Shown here: positions 43,072 through 52,309 of the stretch, piece by piece
Layout: every line of letters begins with the position of its first letter
Numbering within the stretch: the first letter of the stretch is position 1
Source of the DNA: Croceibacterium_B sp035470785
GTDB taxonomy: Bacteria > Pseudomonadota > Alphaproteobacteria > Sphingomonadales > Sphingomonadaceae
Direction of reading: 5' to 3'
Assembly: GCA_035470785.1 (NCBI GenBank)
Contig: DATIQN010000064.1
Coordinates: 62,001 to 126,000 of the forward strand
DNA: 64,000 nucleotides
Notes under the pieces: model-generated
What the model was told of the DNA's origin: nothing
Database searches by the model: none
The model's input: the letters and a program-made list of their open reading frames with translations, nothing else
Made by a program: the position numbers and the translations under genes

Positions 43072-44445
43072 GTGGCACAGACCTGGACCCCCGGCGGCTG
43101 GAAAAAGTGCGAAGCTAAGCACTTGCCGCTGTACGAGGACGCGGCGGAGCTCGCCCGTACAGAGGCCGTCCTCGCCAACTTTCCGCCGCTGGTCTTCGCC
43201 GGCGAAGCGCGGGACCTGAAGGCGCAGCTGGCCGACGTCGCCGCCGGACACGGATTCCTGCTGCAAGGCGGCGATTGCGCGGAAAGCTTTGCCGAATTCC
43301 ACGCGAACAACATCCGCGACACCTTCCGTGTACTGCTGCAGATGGCGGTAGTGCTGACTTTCGCCAGCAAGCGTCCCGTGGTGAAGGTCGGGCGCATGGC
43401 CGGCCAGTTCGCCAAACCGCGCAGCGCGCCCACCGAGACGCAAGGCGGCGTGACGTTGCCCAGCTATCTCGGCGACATCGTCAACGGCATCGATTTCAAT
43501 GCGGAATCACGCCGCAACGACCCGCAGCGGATGATCCGCGCCTATTCGCAAAGCGCTGCCACGCTCAACCTGCTGCGGGCGTTCGCCAACGGCGGCTACG
43601 CCAACTTGCGCCAGGTCCACAGATGGACGCTCGATTTCATGGGCCGCAGCGCCTGGGCGGAGAAATTCAAGGACGTCGCCGACCGCATCGGCGAGGCGCT
43701 CGATTTCATGGAGGCCTGCGGGATAGACCCGGAAACGGTGCCCCAGCTCAAGGCGACGAGCTTCTACACCAGCCACGAAGCCTTGTTGCTGCCGTACGAA
43801 GAGGCGCTGACGCGGCAGGATTCGCTGACCGGCAAGTGGTACGATACCAGCGCTCACTTCCTGTGGATCGGTGACCGCACGCGATTTGAGGGCAGCGCGC
43901 ATGTCGAGTACCTGCGCGGGGTGAGCAACCCGATCGGTATCAAGTGCGGGCCGAGCCTCGAGCCTGACGTGCTCCTGCGCCTGCTCGACACGCTCGACCC
44001 GGCGCGCGAGCCCGGGCGGATCACGCTGATCAGCCGCTTCGGCCACGACAAGGTCGAGGCCGGACTGCCCAGGTTGGTCCGCGCGGTGAAGGCCGAAGGG
44101 CGCCCGGTGGTGTGGAGCTGCGACCCGATGCACGGCAACGTGATCAAGTCGGACAGTGGCTACAAGACGCGGCCGTTCGACCGCATCTTGGGCGAAGTGC
44201 GCGGCTTCTTCGCGGTGCACCGAGCCGAAAGCACGCATGCCGGCGGAATCCACGTCGAGATGACCGGGCAGGACGTGACCGAATGCACCGGCGGCGCGGT
44301 GGCGATCACCGACGCCGGCCTGGCTGATCGCTATCACACGCATTGCGATCCGCGGTTGAACGCCGCACAATCGCTGGAGCTCGCTTTCCTGCTTGCCGAA
44401 ATGCTCAATCTCGAAGCGGGCGAGCGGCACAAGCACGCGGCCTGA
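43072..44445 (+). CDS. class II 3-deoxy-7-phosphoheptulonate (DAHP) synthase
   Basis: A 457-residue plant-type (class II) enzyme that condenses phosphoenolpyruvate and erythrose 4-phosphate, the first step of the shikimate pathway. Family signatures are LLQGGDCAESF (metal-binding Cys), RVGRMAGQFAKPRS-like VKVGRMAGQFAKPRS, GDRTRFEGSAHVEYLRG, WSCDPMHGN (metal His) and GGIHVEMTGQDVTEC. The start is GTG 43072. It lies downstream of the protease gene after 87 bases; aromatic feedback cannot be judged from sequence. Confidence 0.95.
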   Translation: MAQTWTPGGWKKCEAKHLPLYEDAAELARTEAVLANFPPLVFAGEARDLKAQLADVAAGHGFLLQGGDCAESFAEFHANNIRDTFRVLLQMAVVLTFASKRPVVKVGRMAGQFAKPRSAPTETQGGVTLPSYLGDIVNGIDFNAESRRNDPQRMIRAYSQSAATLNLLRAFANGGYANLRQVHRWTLDFMGRSAWAEKFKDVADRIGEALDFMEACGIDPETVPQLKATSFYTSHEALLLPYEEALTRQDSLTGKWYDTSAHFLWIGDRTRFEGSAHVEYLRGVSNPIGIKCGPSLEPDVLLRLLDTLDPAREPGRITLISRFGHDKVEAGLPRLVRAVKAEGRPVVWSCDPMHGNVIKSDSGYKTRPFDRILGEVRGFFAVHRAESTHAGGIHVEMTGQDVTECTGGAVAITDAGLADRYHTHCDPRLNAAQSLELAFLLAEMLNLEAGERHKHAA

Positions 44446-44497
44446 ATAAGCACGAAAATCCGCATCGGCGGAAGGAATGGCTTAACCTCAATTCCGT

Positions 44498-46345
44498 ATG
44501 AATCCCCGCATAAGGGGACAGGAACAAGTGGTTCGGCTCGGCCAGGTGCGCGGCCCGCTCGTCGCGGGGCTGCTGTGGATTGCCCTCGCGTTCGCCTCGA
44601 CAGCGTTGCGCGACAGGGGCGGCGCCGTGCTGCTCCTGTGGCTTCCGGGGGCGGTCGCGGTCGCCAGCCTCTACGCCACGGCGCCAAGGAGGTGGCCGTT
44701 CCTCCTCGGCACGATGTTTGCCACGCAGGTCGCATATTCGTCATGGCGCGGCGTGCCTTTCCTCCCTGGCTTGGGAATTGCCTTTGCCAATCAGCTGGAG
44801 GCGGTGATCTGCGCGTACCTTGGCATGCGTGTTCTCGGCGGAAGAGCGAAGAGTCCGCAGACGTTCGGTCACGTGGCCGGGCTCTTCGGCGCGGCGGTTC
44901 TGGGCTGTGCGGCCGGGACCTTGATCACCGTGTTGTTCCATCCAGGCCGGACCATCGCAGAGCCCTTTCACTGGTTTCTTTCGAGCGTGCTTGCCGTGCT
45001 CACCGCGACGCCGGTGTTGCTGTATCTAAGGCAATGGCTTGGTTTCGGCGACCAGAACGTCCGCTTCTGGGATGTCGGCCGGCATCGCGGGTTCCTGCTC
45101 ACCGTGGGAGGTATGCTGGCGGTCGGCGCCCTCGTGCTCGCCAGTCCGGTGCGCGGGGTCACTCCGGTCCTGTTCGTGATGATCGTGTTCGCGGTGTTCC
45201 GCTATGGCCAGCTTGCCGCGGCCTGCGGAGTCATCGCGTACGCTGCGGCCGGCATGGTCGCGAGCATCGGCGGCCACAGCCCCACGCCGTATCTGGACAG
45301 TAATCCCGCCATGGCCGCGCTGATCCTTCAGGGCCAGATGTTGCTGATGCTGGCGACCGCGTTACCGCTCGCAGCGATGCTGCTTACGCGCGACCGCCTC
45401 GAAGCGGGGCTACGTGTGACAAACGACGAGTTGCGCGCGAACCTCACGATCCTCAATCTGACCAAGACACTCGCGGGCATCGGCCGCTGGCAATACAATC
45501 TCGAAACCGGCGCGCAGAACTGGTCGGAAAAGATGCTCGAGCTAATCGGGCTTTCGCCGGACTTGGCGCCCGATCCTGGCGACATTCGTGAATTGCTGCC
45601 CGATGGCGGCGCGGAATTGTTCGGCAAGCTGGCCGAGCATCACCAGACCCGGATCCCCTACAGCTTCGAATATCCGGTGAGGCACCCCGACGGCAGCGAG
45701 CACACGCTCAAGATGAACGTGTTCAACGAATTCGACCCCGACGGGGTTCGCATCGCGTTGTTCGCGGTGGCGATGGACGTGACGGAGCAAGTCCGGCGCG
45801 AACAGGCGCTGAAGCGGGCGCGCGAGCTGGCCGTCGAGCAGGCGGCCGAGGCGCAGAAGCTCGCCAAGACCGATCCGCTGACCGGCCTGGCCAACCGGCG
45901 CGCGACGATCGGCTGGCTCGAAAGCCTTATGGTTTCGTCGCTCGAGATCGACGAGCCACTGGCAGTGCTGATGTTCGACATCGATCACTTCAAGCTGATA
46001 AACGATACGTACGGCCACCAGACCGGCGACGAGGTGCTTTGCAAGATCGCGGAGATCGCCCGCGGGCAGATCAGGGCCGAGGACCTGGTCGGCCGTGTCG
46101 GCGGCGAGGAGTTCGTTTGCATCCTATCGGGTGTGGACGGGCGTGAGGCTCGCGCGCTGGCTGAAAGGCTGTGTCGGGCGATCGCACAGGGGACCGAACG
46201 CGCCAGTTGTCCCAAGGCGACGATCAGCGTCGGGCTGGCACTGCTGCGCGCTGGCGATTCCGTCGAGACACTTCTACGCCGGGCCGACGCCGCGCTCTAC
46301 GAGGCCAAGGAAAACGGCCGCAACCAGGTGCGACGCGCGGCGTAA
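44498..46345 (+). CDS. MASE1-PAS-GGDEF diguanylate cyclase
   Basis: A membrane-bound diguanylate cyclase of 615 residues (605 if translation starts at GTG 44528, which has the better upstream AGGAAC). An integral MASE1 sensor domain with about eight helices (20-305) is followed by a PAS domain (about 320-435) and GGDEF domain (about 455-612) with active GGEEF at 535-539. The RxxD I-site (RAED, 526-529) is present, so product inhibition is likely. It would feed c-di-GMP to receptors such as the PilZ protein at 5 kb. Confidence 0.92.
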   Translation: MNPRIRGQEQVVRLGQVRGPLVAGLLWIALAFASTALRDRGGAVLLLWLPGAVAVASLYATAPRRWPFLLGTMFATQVAYSSWRGVPFLPGLGIAFANQLEAVICAYLGMRVLGGRAKSPQTFGHVAGLFGAAVLGCAAGTLITVLFHPGRTIAEPFHWFLSSVLAVLTATPVLLYLRQWLGFGDQNVRFWDVGRHRGFLLTVGGMLAVGALVLASPVRGVTPVLFVMIVFAVFRYGQLAAACGVIAYAAAGMVASIGGHSPTPYLDSNPAMAALILQGQMLLMLATALPLAAMLLTRDRLEAGLRVTNDELRANLTILNLTKTLAGIGRWQYNLETGAQNWSEKMLELIGLSPDLAPDPGDIRELLPDGGAELFGKLAEHHQTRIPYSFEYPVRHPDGSEHTLKMNVFNEFDPDGVRIALFAVAMDVTEQVRREQALKRARELAVEQAAEAQKLAKTDPLTGLANRRATIGWLESLMVSSLEIDEPLAVLMFDIDHFKLINDTYGHQTGDEVLCKIAEIARGQIRAEDLVGRVGGEEFVCILSGVDGREARALAERLCRAIAQGTERASCPKATISVGLALLRAGDSVETLLRRADAALYEAKENGRNQVRRAA

Positions 46346-46368
46346 CCCGCGGCCGCTTCGGGAAACAA

Positions 46369-46380
46369 TTGCCCGGGCAA
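46369..46380. promoter_or_regulatory. palindrome upstream of egtB
   Basis: A perfect 12-bp palindrome TTGCCCGGGCAA lies 58 bases before the egtB start and 23 bases after the stop of the cyclase gene. With no loop it cannot be a terminator; it could be an operator for egtBD. No regulator is assigned. Confidence 0.3.
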
Positions 46381-46438
46381 GACTTTCCTTTCTCACGGCG
46401 TTGGGCCATCATGGCGGTGGACTGCCGGGGAGACACTC

Positions 46439-47677
46439 GTGCCCGAAGCCCATGTCCAGTCGCCCGTGTTGGGCGCGCCGACTCTGGCCGAGCGCTATCG
46501 CGCAACACGCGCGCTGACCAAGGCGCTGTGCACACCGCTCAGCGAGGCAGACGCGACGCTGCAGTCGATGCCCGACGCCTCGCCAGCGAAATGGCATGTG
46601 GCGCACACGACCTGGTTCTTCGAGACCTTCCTCCTGCGCGACAAGCTGCCGGGCTATCGCCTGCACGATGAGCGGTGGCCGTTCCTGTTCAATTCCTATT
46701 ACGAGGCCGAGGGCGAGCGCATTGCGCGCCCGCGCCGCGGCATGCTGTCGCGTCCGACGGTTGCCGAAATCGGTGAATGGCGCGCGCATGTCGATCAGGC
46801 GATTGGGGCGTTGCTCGACGATCCGGCGCATGCGCAGCTGATCGCGCTCGGCATCGCGCATGAACAGCAACACCAGGAATTGCTGCTAACGGACATCAAG
46901 CACGCGCTGTTCCAGAACCCGCTCGGCCCCGCGATGTGGCCGGACCTGCCGCGAAAGACGCTCCCGCAAGTCGGCGAAATCGAGTGGCACGAACACCCGG
47001 GCGGTATCGCCCTGGCCGGCCATGCCGGTGACGGCTTCGCGTTCGACAATGAAGGACCCAAGCATCGCGTGCTACTGGAACCGTTCGCGCTTGCCGGCAG
47101 GCTCGTGCGCAACGGCGAGTGGGAGCAGTTTATCCTCGACGGCGGCTACACCACCGCGTCGCTGTGGCTGTCGGACGGCTGGGATTGGGTCCGGCGCAAG
47201 CGCATCGAGGCGCCCGAGTACTGGTATGAGGGCGAGCACTTTACCCACAGCGGCTGGCAGGTGCGTGACCCTTGGGCGCCGGTGACGCATATCTCGTATT
47301 ATGAGGCCGACGCTTTCGCTACCTGGGCGGGGGCGCGGTTGCCGACCGAGTTCGAGTGGGAGGCGATTGCCCAAGGCCACGATCCCGCGTCCGGCAATCA
47401 ACTCGACAGCGTCGGGCCGCCGATACCGATCGGTGGCTCATCACTTTTCGGCGATTGCTGGCAATGGACCCGCTCAGCCTATCTCCCGTATCCGCGGTTC
47501 GCTCCGGCGGCAGGCGCGGTGGGCGAGTACAACGGCAAGTTCATGTCCGGGCAGTTCGTGCTCAGGGGCGCGAGCTGCGCGACGGTGCGCGGTCATTCCC
47601 GCTCGAGCTATCGCAATTTCTTCTATCCGCACCAGCGCTGGCAGTTCACCGGCCTGCGGCTGGCGAAGGATATTTGA
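46439..47677 (+). CDS. egtB: ergothioneine biosynthesis sulfoxide synthase EgtB
   Basis: A 412-residue non-heme iron enzyme that joins a cysteine-type thiol to trimethylhistidine (hercynine) with O2, forming a sulfoxide. The DinB-like N-terminal domain has the facial triad: His53/His56 in KWHVAHTTW and H-x3-H-x-E at His141, His145, Glu147 (HEQQHQE). The C-terminal formylglycine-generating-type domain spans about 185-410 (LRGASCATVRGHSRSSYRNFF). GTG start with GGGGAGA upstream. Whether it uses gamma-glutamylcysteine or cysteine is not decided here; no egtA or egtC lies nearby. Confidence 0.92.
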   Translation: MPEAHVQSPVLGAPTLAERYRATRALTKALCTPLSEADATLQSMPDASPAKWHVAHTTWFFETFLLRDKLPGYRLHDERWPFLFNSYYEAEGERIARPRRGMLSRPTVAEIGEWRAHVDQAIGALLDDPAHAQLIALGIAHEQQHQELLLTDIKHALFQNPLGPAMWPDLPRKTLPQVGEIEWHEHPGGIALAGHAGDGFAFDNEGPKHRVLLEPFALAGRLVRNGEWEQFILDGGYTTASLWLSDGWDWVRRKRIEAPEYWYEGEHFTHSGWQVRDPWAPVTHISYYEADAFATWAGARLPTEFEWEAIAQGHDPASGNQLDSVGPPIPIGGSSLFGDCWQWTRSAYLPYPRFAPAAGAVGEYNGKFMSGQFVLRGASCATVRGHSRSSYRNFFYPHQRWQFTGLRLAKDI

Positions 47678-47678
47678 G

Positions 47679-48665
47679 ATGAGCGCGGGGGAGGGCCTCG
47701 CCCTCGTCGAACTCGATGATGACGGTGTCGCTACAGCGTTTCGCGCCGACGTTCTCGCCGGCCTGGCGCAACCGCAAAAGGCAGTGCCGGCGCGCTGGCT
47801 CTATGACGACGCCGGGTCGGCGCTGTTCGAGAAGATCACCCAACTGCCCGAATATTACCCAACCCGCGCCGAGACCGAGATCCTGACCGAGCACTGCGGC
47901 GAATTTCTTGAGCTGATCGGGCCGGGCCGGGCAGTGATCGAATTCGGCTCGGGCAGCTCGGTCAAGACCCCTCTGCTGCTCGGCTGCATCGCCCCCGCCG
48001 CCTATGTTCCGCTCGACATCTCGGGCGATTTCCTGCGCGCCGCCGCGGATGACCTGGCGGCCAAGTTCCCCGGCCTGCCGGTCTATCCGGTGGAGGCCGA
48101 TTTCATGCGTGAGGTCGCGCTGCCGCCATCGGTCCAGGGCTTGCCCAAGCTCGGCTTTTTCCCCGGTTCGACGATCGGCAACATGGTCGCGCGCACCGCG
48201 GTCGACCTGCTGCGCTCGATGCGGGCGACGTTGGGCGAAGCCTCGCAACTGCTCATCGGCATGGACCTGATCAAGGACGTCGCTGTGCTCGAAGCGGCTT
48301 ATGACGATGCCACGGGCGTCACTGCCGAATTCAACCGCAACCTCGCGCGCCGGATCAATCGCGAGCTCGGCGGCACATTGCCGCTCGACAAGCTGCGCCA
48401 TGTCGCCCGCTGGAACGACACTTACGCGCGGATCGAAATGCATCTTGAAGCGCTCGACGACATCGAATTCGAAGTCTCGGGCCGCCGTTTCTCGCTGCAC
48501 AAAGGTGAAACGATCCACACCGAGAACAGCCACAAGTTCGACCTGCGCAGCCAGAACACGCTGCTCCTGGCCGGCGGGTGGACCCCGGTCCGGAGCTGGC
48601 AGGACGGCGAGGGCCGCTTCTCGCTGATCCTCGCAGACTGGACGATCCCGCGCGGGGCGCCGTAG
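47679..48665 (+). CDS. egtD: L-histidine N-alpha-methyltransferase EgtD
   Basis: A 328-residue SAM-dependent enzyme that trimethylates histidine to hercynine, the substrate of EgtB. Motifs: WLYDDAGSALFEKITQLPEYYPTRAE (substrate-binding N-terminus), VIEFGSGSSVKTPLLL (SAM loop), LGFFPGSTIGNM and HTENSHKF. ATG 47679 starts one base after the egtB stop, so the two are one operon. The SAM-binding and substrate motifs are intact. Confidence 0.95.
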   Translation: MSAGEGLALVELDDDGVATAFRADVLAGLAQPQKAVPARWLYDDAGSALFEKITQLPEYYPTRAETEILTEHCGEFLELIGPGRAVIEFGSGSSVKTPLLLGCIAPAAYVPLDISGDFLRAAADDLAAKFPGLPVYPVEADFMREVALPPSVQGLPKLGFFPGSTIGNMVARTAVDLLRSMRATLGEASQLLIGMDLIKDVAVLEAAYDDATGVTAEFNRNLARRINRELGGTLPLDKLRHVARWNDTYARIEMHLEALDDIEFEVSGRRFSLHKGETIHTENSHKFDLRSQNTLLLAGGWTPVRSWQDGEGRFSLILADWTIPRGAP

Positions 48666-48707
48666 CCGCTCATCGCAAAGCAAGCTGGCTTGCCCTATAT
48701 AGCCGAG

Positions 48708-49379
48708 ATGAACTGGGCTTCGCTCTGGGATCAACTCGCGCACACTGTCCGCGTCCTGCCGCAATCGATGCTGATGCTGGCCGCGCTCGTCGCCATGGTG
48801 CTGGGCGTGCTCGGATCGCTGGTTTTCCGCCGTCTTCCGGCGCTGGGCCGCGCGCTCAGGAGCGTGAGCACGGTCGGCCTGATGGGCGTGCTGCTGCTGG
48901 TGGTGCTACAGCTCTCGCGGCTGGATTCGCGCTTCGACCTGGCGGTGCCGCAGTTGGACCTGCCCACGCAGGTGGTCGAGGGCCGCGAAACGCGCGTGCC
49001 GATGGCGCCCGACGGTCATTTCTGGCTCCGCGCCAAGGTCAACGGCGTGCCGACGAATTTCCTGGTCGATACCGGCGCGACCCTTACCGCGGTCTCGACC
49101 GAAACCGCTGAGAAGGTCGGGCTGAGCCCGCGCGACGCCGGCATTCCGGTCCGCATGCAGACCGCCAACGGCATGGTCGCTGCGCAACTGACGACGATCG
49201 ACGACTTGCGCTTCGGCAACGTGGCCGCGCACGGGATCGACGCGATCATTGCCCCCGGCCTCGGGCCGACGAATGTCATCGGCATGAACCTCCTTTCGCG
49301 GCTCGCATCAGTCCGTTTCGACGGAAGGACGATGATCCTCGTCCCGCACCATCCCCAGCCCGCCGCAAGCGCCGATTGA
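48708..49379 (+). CDS. membrane-anchored retropepsin-like aspartic protease
   Basis: A 223-residue protein with two N-terminal membrane segments (about 18-42 and 56-74) and a periplasmic clan AA aspartic protease domain from about residue 105. The catalytic motif is FLVDTGATLTAVS, and the distal element NVIGMNLLSRL matches the TIGR02281 family. Such single-domain proteases dimerise to form the active site. ATG 48708 is preferred over a TTG six codons upstream. Follows egtD by 42 bases; a functional link is not evident. Confidence 0.85.
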   Translation: MNWASLWDQLAHTVRVLPQSMLMLAALVAMVLGVLGSLVFRRLPALGRALRSVSTVGLMGVLLLVVLQLSRLDSRFDLAVPQLDLPTQVVEGRETRVPMAPDGHFWLRAKVNGVPTNFLVDTGATLTAVSTETAEKVGLSPRDAGIPVRMQTANGMVAAQLTTIDDLRFGNVAAHGIDAIIAPGLGPTNVIGMNLLSRLASVRFDGRTMILVPHHPQPAASAD

Positions 49380-49434
49380 CGCCGGCCCGGCGCGCCTCCA
49401 CTCTCGCGTAAGTCCGACGAGGGGAGCGACGCGC

Positions 49435-50823
49435 ATGGCCAGCAGTCCGGCAACGGGCGACCACCGTTTCGACGTCGCCGCCTTCATCGACGCGCGGGCG
49501 ATAGGCTGGCGCGAGATCGCGATGCTAGTCGTCTGCTCGATCGTGCTCTTCATTGACGGCTTCGACATGTACTTCCTCGGCAAAATCGCGCCCGCGGTTG
49601 CGCGCGGGCTGGGCGGCAAGCCGGTCGACATGACAGCGGTGTTCACCTGGCAGCAGATCGGCATGGCCGTGGGGGCTTTCACGATGCCGCCACTGGCGGA
49701 CAAGATCGGGCGCAAGCCGATGCTGCTCGCTTGTCTCGCCGGTTTCGGCGTGCTTTCGCTCGTCGCGGCCTTCGCCATGTCGCTGCCGCAGTTGACGGTA
49801 TTGCGCGGGCTTGCGGGGATCTTCCTGGCTGGGGCGTTCCCAATCGGGTTGGCGTTGCTTTCTGAAATGACGCCGCACCATATGCGCTCGCCCTTCATTG
49901 CCATCTCGCTGGTGTTCCTGTCCGGCGGCAATATCGCCAGCGGCGCGGTTGCAGCGTGGCTGCTCGACCTCTACGGCTGGCAAATTGGCTTCGTGATCGC
50001 GGGCGTGCTGCCGCTCCTGGCGCTGCCGCTGTTGCTGGCCGTCCCTGAATCGCTCGCCTTTCGCGTCAGCCGCGACCCGGTCGATCCCAAGATCGCGCGG
50101 ATGGTCCGCAAGCTCGACCGGGACATCGTGTTCTCCGGATTCGAGCGTTTCTGTTTCGGTCCTGAAGAGCGCTCGACGGCGGCCGGCCCGACAGCGATCC
50201 TGCGCCCGCCCTATCGCCTGCAGACGGTGATCCTCTGGGCGACCTGCTTCCTCTCGCTGGGCAACATCGCGCTCTTGTCGAACTGGCTGTCGACCTATTT
50301 CCTGGAGCTGGGCGGGGTGCCGATCCAGCAGTTCGCCAAGTTCCTGATGATCGGCTTCACCGGGGGCGCGATCGGCACGCTGACGATGGGTTGGTTCATG
50401 GCGCGGACCAATCCGTACTGGCTAATCTGTGGGTTCTTCGTGCTCGACGCGGTGGCGATAACCGCGCTCGGAATCCTGCCCTTCGGCACAGGCGTGTTCG
50501 TTGGCGCGATGATGGCGTGGAGCTTCGCCCAGACCGGAGGGCAGACTGGGCTCAACACGCTGGCGACGCTCGGCTACCCGCCGGAGATGCGCAGCAGCGG
50601 GATGGGCTGGGCGAGCGGCGTCGGCCGCTTCGGCGGCATCCTGTTCCCGCTCGTGGGCGGCATCGCCCTCGGCGCTGCGCTGCCGCTGAGGATACTGATG
50701 CCGATCATCGCCGTTCCATGCCTGCTCGTGGCGGTGCTGATCGCCCTCCTTGCCATCGGCGCCAAGCGCCAGGTGGCGGCAGAAGGGAGCTTTGCCGCCG
50801 AACACAGTGAACCAGTCTATTAG
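49435..50823 (+). CDS. MFS transporter, aromatic acid:H+ symporter type
   Basis: A 462-residue, twelve-helix major facilitator. IDGFDMYFLGKIAP in helix 1 is the D-G-x-D motif of the aromatic acid:H+ symporter family, and PLADKIGRKP is the MFS loop 2-3 motif. A larger cytoplasmic loop after helix 6 contains FERFCFGPEERSTAAG. It probably imports an aromatic or related carboxylate. ATG 49435 has GGGGAG upstream. Its stop is nested with that of the opposing VOC gene. Confidence 0.82.
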   Translation: MASSPATGDHRFDVAAFIDARAIGWREIAMLVVCSIVLFIDGFDMYFLGKIAPAVARGLGGKPVDMTAVFTWQQIGMAVGAFTMPPLADKIGRKPMLLACLAGFGVLSLVAAFAMSLPQLTVLRGLAGIFLAGAFPIGLALLSEMTPHHMRSPFIAISLVFLSGGNIASGAVAAWLLDLYGWQIGFVIAGVLPLLALPLLLAVPESLAFRVSRDPVDPKIARMVRKLDRDIVFSGFERFCFGPEERSTAAGPTAILRPPYRLQTVILWATCFLSLGNIALLSNWLSTYFLELGGVPIQQFAKFLMIGFTGGAIGTLTMGWFMARTNPYWLICGFFVLDAVAITALGILPFGTGVFVGAMMAWSFAQTGGQTGLNTLATLGYPPEMRSSGMGWASGVGRFGGILFPLVGGIALGAALPLRILMPIIAVPCLLVAVLIALLAIGAKRQVAAEGSFAAEHSEPVY

Positions 50824-51209
50824 CCGGGCAGTTGGATCAGCTCGATCTCGTGGCCCTGCGGGCTGTGAAGCACGGCGACCTTGATGTTCCCGGCAACGAC
50901 CATGACGCCGGTGCCCTTCTGCGCGCCCGCCGCAAGCGCCCGCTCGTGCGCAGCGGCGATGTCGGTGCATTGCAGGCCGACTGCGCCGTGGCCGTGGCCG
51001 ACTGTCACATCGCGGCCGTCCTTGTAGCCGACCAGCATCAGGCTAGGGCCAGCCTGCCTTGGCAGCGCGAGGACCTTCTCGTGGAATTCCGCCTCATCGA
51101 AGGTCTGCGTGACTTCGAACCCGAAGGCGTCGCGCCAGAACGCGAGCGCCGGAACGATCTCCGGCACGTTGAGCTTGAAGAAGGCGAGGCGAAGCGGGGG
51201 CTGGGTCAT
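50820..51209 (-). CDS. VOC superfamily protein
   Basis: A 129-residue glyoxalase-fold protein (MTQPPLRLAFFKLNVPEIVPALAFWRDAFGFEV...) ending HSPQGHEIELIQLPG. The two-module VOC fold and C-terminal Glu are visible, but the first-strand His is replaced (AFFKLNV), so the metal site may be incomplete. It is divergent from the DNA ligase gene, with 17 bases between starts. Function not assignable. Confidence 0.75.
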   Translation of the reverse strand: MTQPPLRLAFFKLNVPEIVPALAFWRDAFGFEVTQTFDEAEFHEKVLALPRQAGPSLMLVGYKDGRDVTVGHGHGAVGLQCTDIAAAHERALAAGAQKGTGVMVVAGNIKVAVLHSPQGHEIELIQLPG

Positions 51210-51226
51210 GACACGTGAGGTAGCGC

Positions 51227-52309
51227 ATGGAACCGCCGCCGCGCAAACGGCTTTCCTCGACCATGGCGCCCGTGTTCTCCGCTCTTGCGATCCCGCTCGA
51301 AACTCCCCCGATGGAGGCGAAGCTGGCGAACCAGATTCCGGCCGGCGCAGGCTGGCAGTTCGAGCCCAAGTGGGACGGCTTCCGCTGCCTGGCCTTCCGC
51401 GACGGCGATGACGTCGAGCTGATGAGCAAGTCGGGAAAGCCGCTCGGGCGATACTTCCCGGAGATCGCCGAGGCACTTGGCCGATTGGGCGAGCGCCGAT
51501 TCGCGCTCGACGGCGAACTGGTGTTACCGCTCGGCGGCGTGTTGTCGTTCGCGACGTTGCAGCTTCGCCTGCATCCGGCCGCGTCGCGGATCGAGAAGTT
51601 ATCGCGCGAGACGCCGGCACAATTGATGTTGTTCGATGCGCTGCAGCTCGGCGACAAGTCGCTGCTCGAGCGACCGCTCTTCGAGCGCCGCGCCGCGCTC
51701 GAGCGTTTCATGCGCAAGGCCGCGGGCGAGCGTCTGTGCCTATCACCCGCCACCGATGACCCGCGCGTCGCAGCCGAATGGTTCGAGCGAAGCGGGAAAG
51801 CGCTCGACGGCGTGGTCGCAAAGCGCCTCGACGCCGCCTACCAGCCCGGCGAGCGGGCGATGATCAAGGTGAAGCAGCAGCGCACGGCCGATTGCGTGGT
51901 CGGCGGATACCGGAAGGGCAAGAACGGAGTCGGCTCGCTGCTGCTCGGTCTCTACGACGGGCAAGGCAAGCTCGATTACGTCGGTTTCACCAGCTCGTTC
52001 TCGGACGAGGATCGTGCCGCCTTGTCCACGAAGCTCGCGCGCGGCGAGGGGCCATCACCCTTCACCGGCTCCTCACCCGGCGGGGCGAGCCGCTGGAGCC
52101 ATGGGCGCAGCAGCGAATGGGTGTCTCTCAAGGGCGACCTGGTAGCCGAGGTAATCTACGATCAGGTCACCGGCGGCCGCTTCCGCCACGGGACCACGTT
52201 CATGCGTTGGCGCGACGACAAGCGGCCCGATCAATGCACGCGGGCCCAACTCGAACACGAACTCAGCCCAGCCGCCCTCGAACAGGTGTTCGAGGAAGCC
52301 GGCGGATGA
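51227..52309 (+). CDS. ligC: ATP-dependent DNA ligase (LigC type)
   Basis: A 360-residue minimal ATP-dependent ligase. The adenylation site is Lys48 in FEPKWDGFRCL (KxDG motif), followed by FALDGELV (motif III) and VVAKRLDAAYQPGERAMIKVK (motifs IV-V). An OB domain covers about 225-345. No primase/polymerase or nuclease domain as in LigD. The alternative ATG at 51263 would remove twelve residues. Its TGA overlaps the xthA ATG, coupling ligation with AP-site incision in repair. Confidence 0.88.
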   Translation: MEPPPRKRLSSTMAPVFSALAIPLETPPMEAKLANQIPAGAGWQFEPKWDGFRCLAFRDGDDVELMSKSGKPLGRYFPEIAEALGRLGERRFALDGELVLPLGGVLSFATLQLRLHPAASRIEKLSRETPAQLMLFDALQLGDKSLLERPLFERRAALERFMRKAAGERLCLSPATDDPRVAAEWFERSGKALDGVVAKRLDAAYQPGERAMIKVKQQRTADCVVGGYRKGKNGVGSLLLGLYDGQGKLDYVGFTSSFSDEDRAALSTKLARGEGPSPFTGSSPGGASRWSHGRSSEWVSLKGDLVAEVIYDQVTGGRFRHGTTFMRWRDDKRPDQCTRAQLEHELSPAALEQVFEEAGG

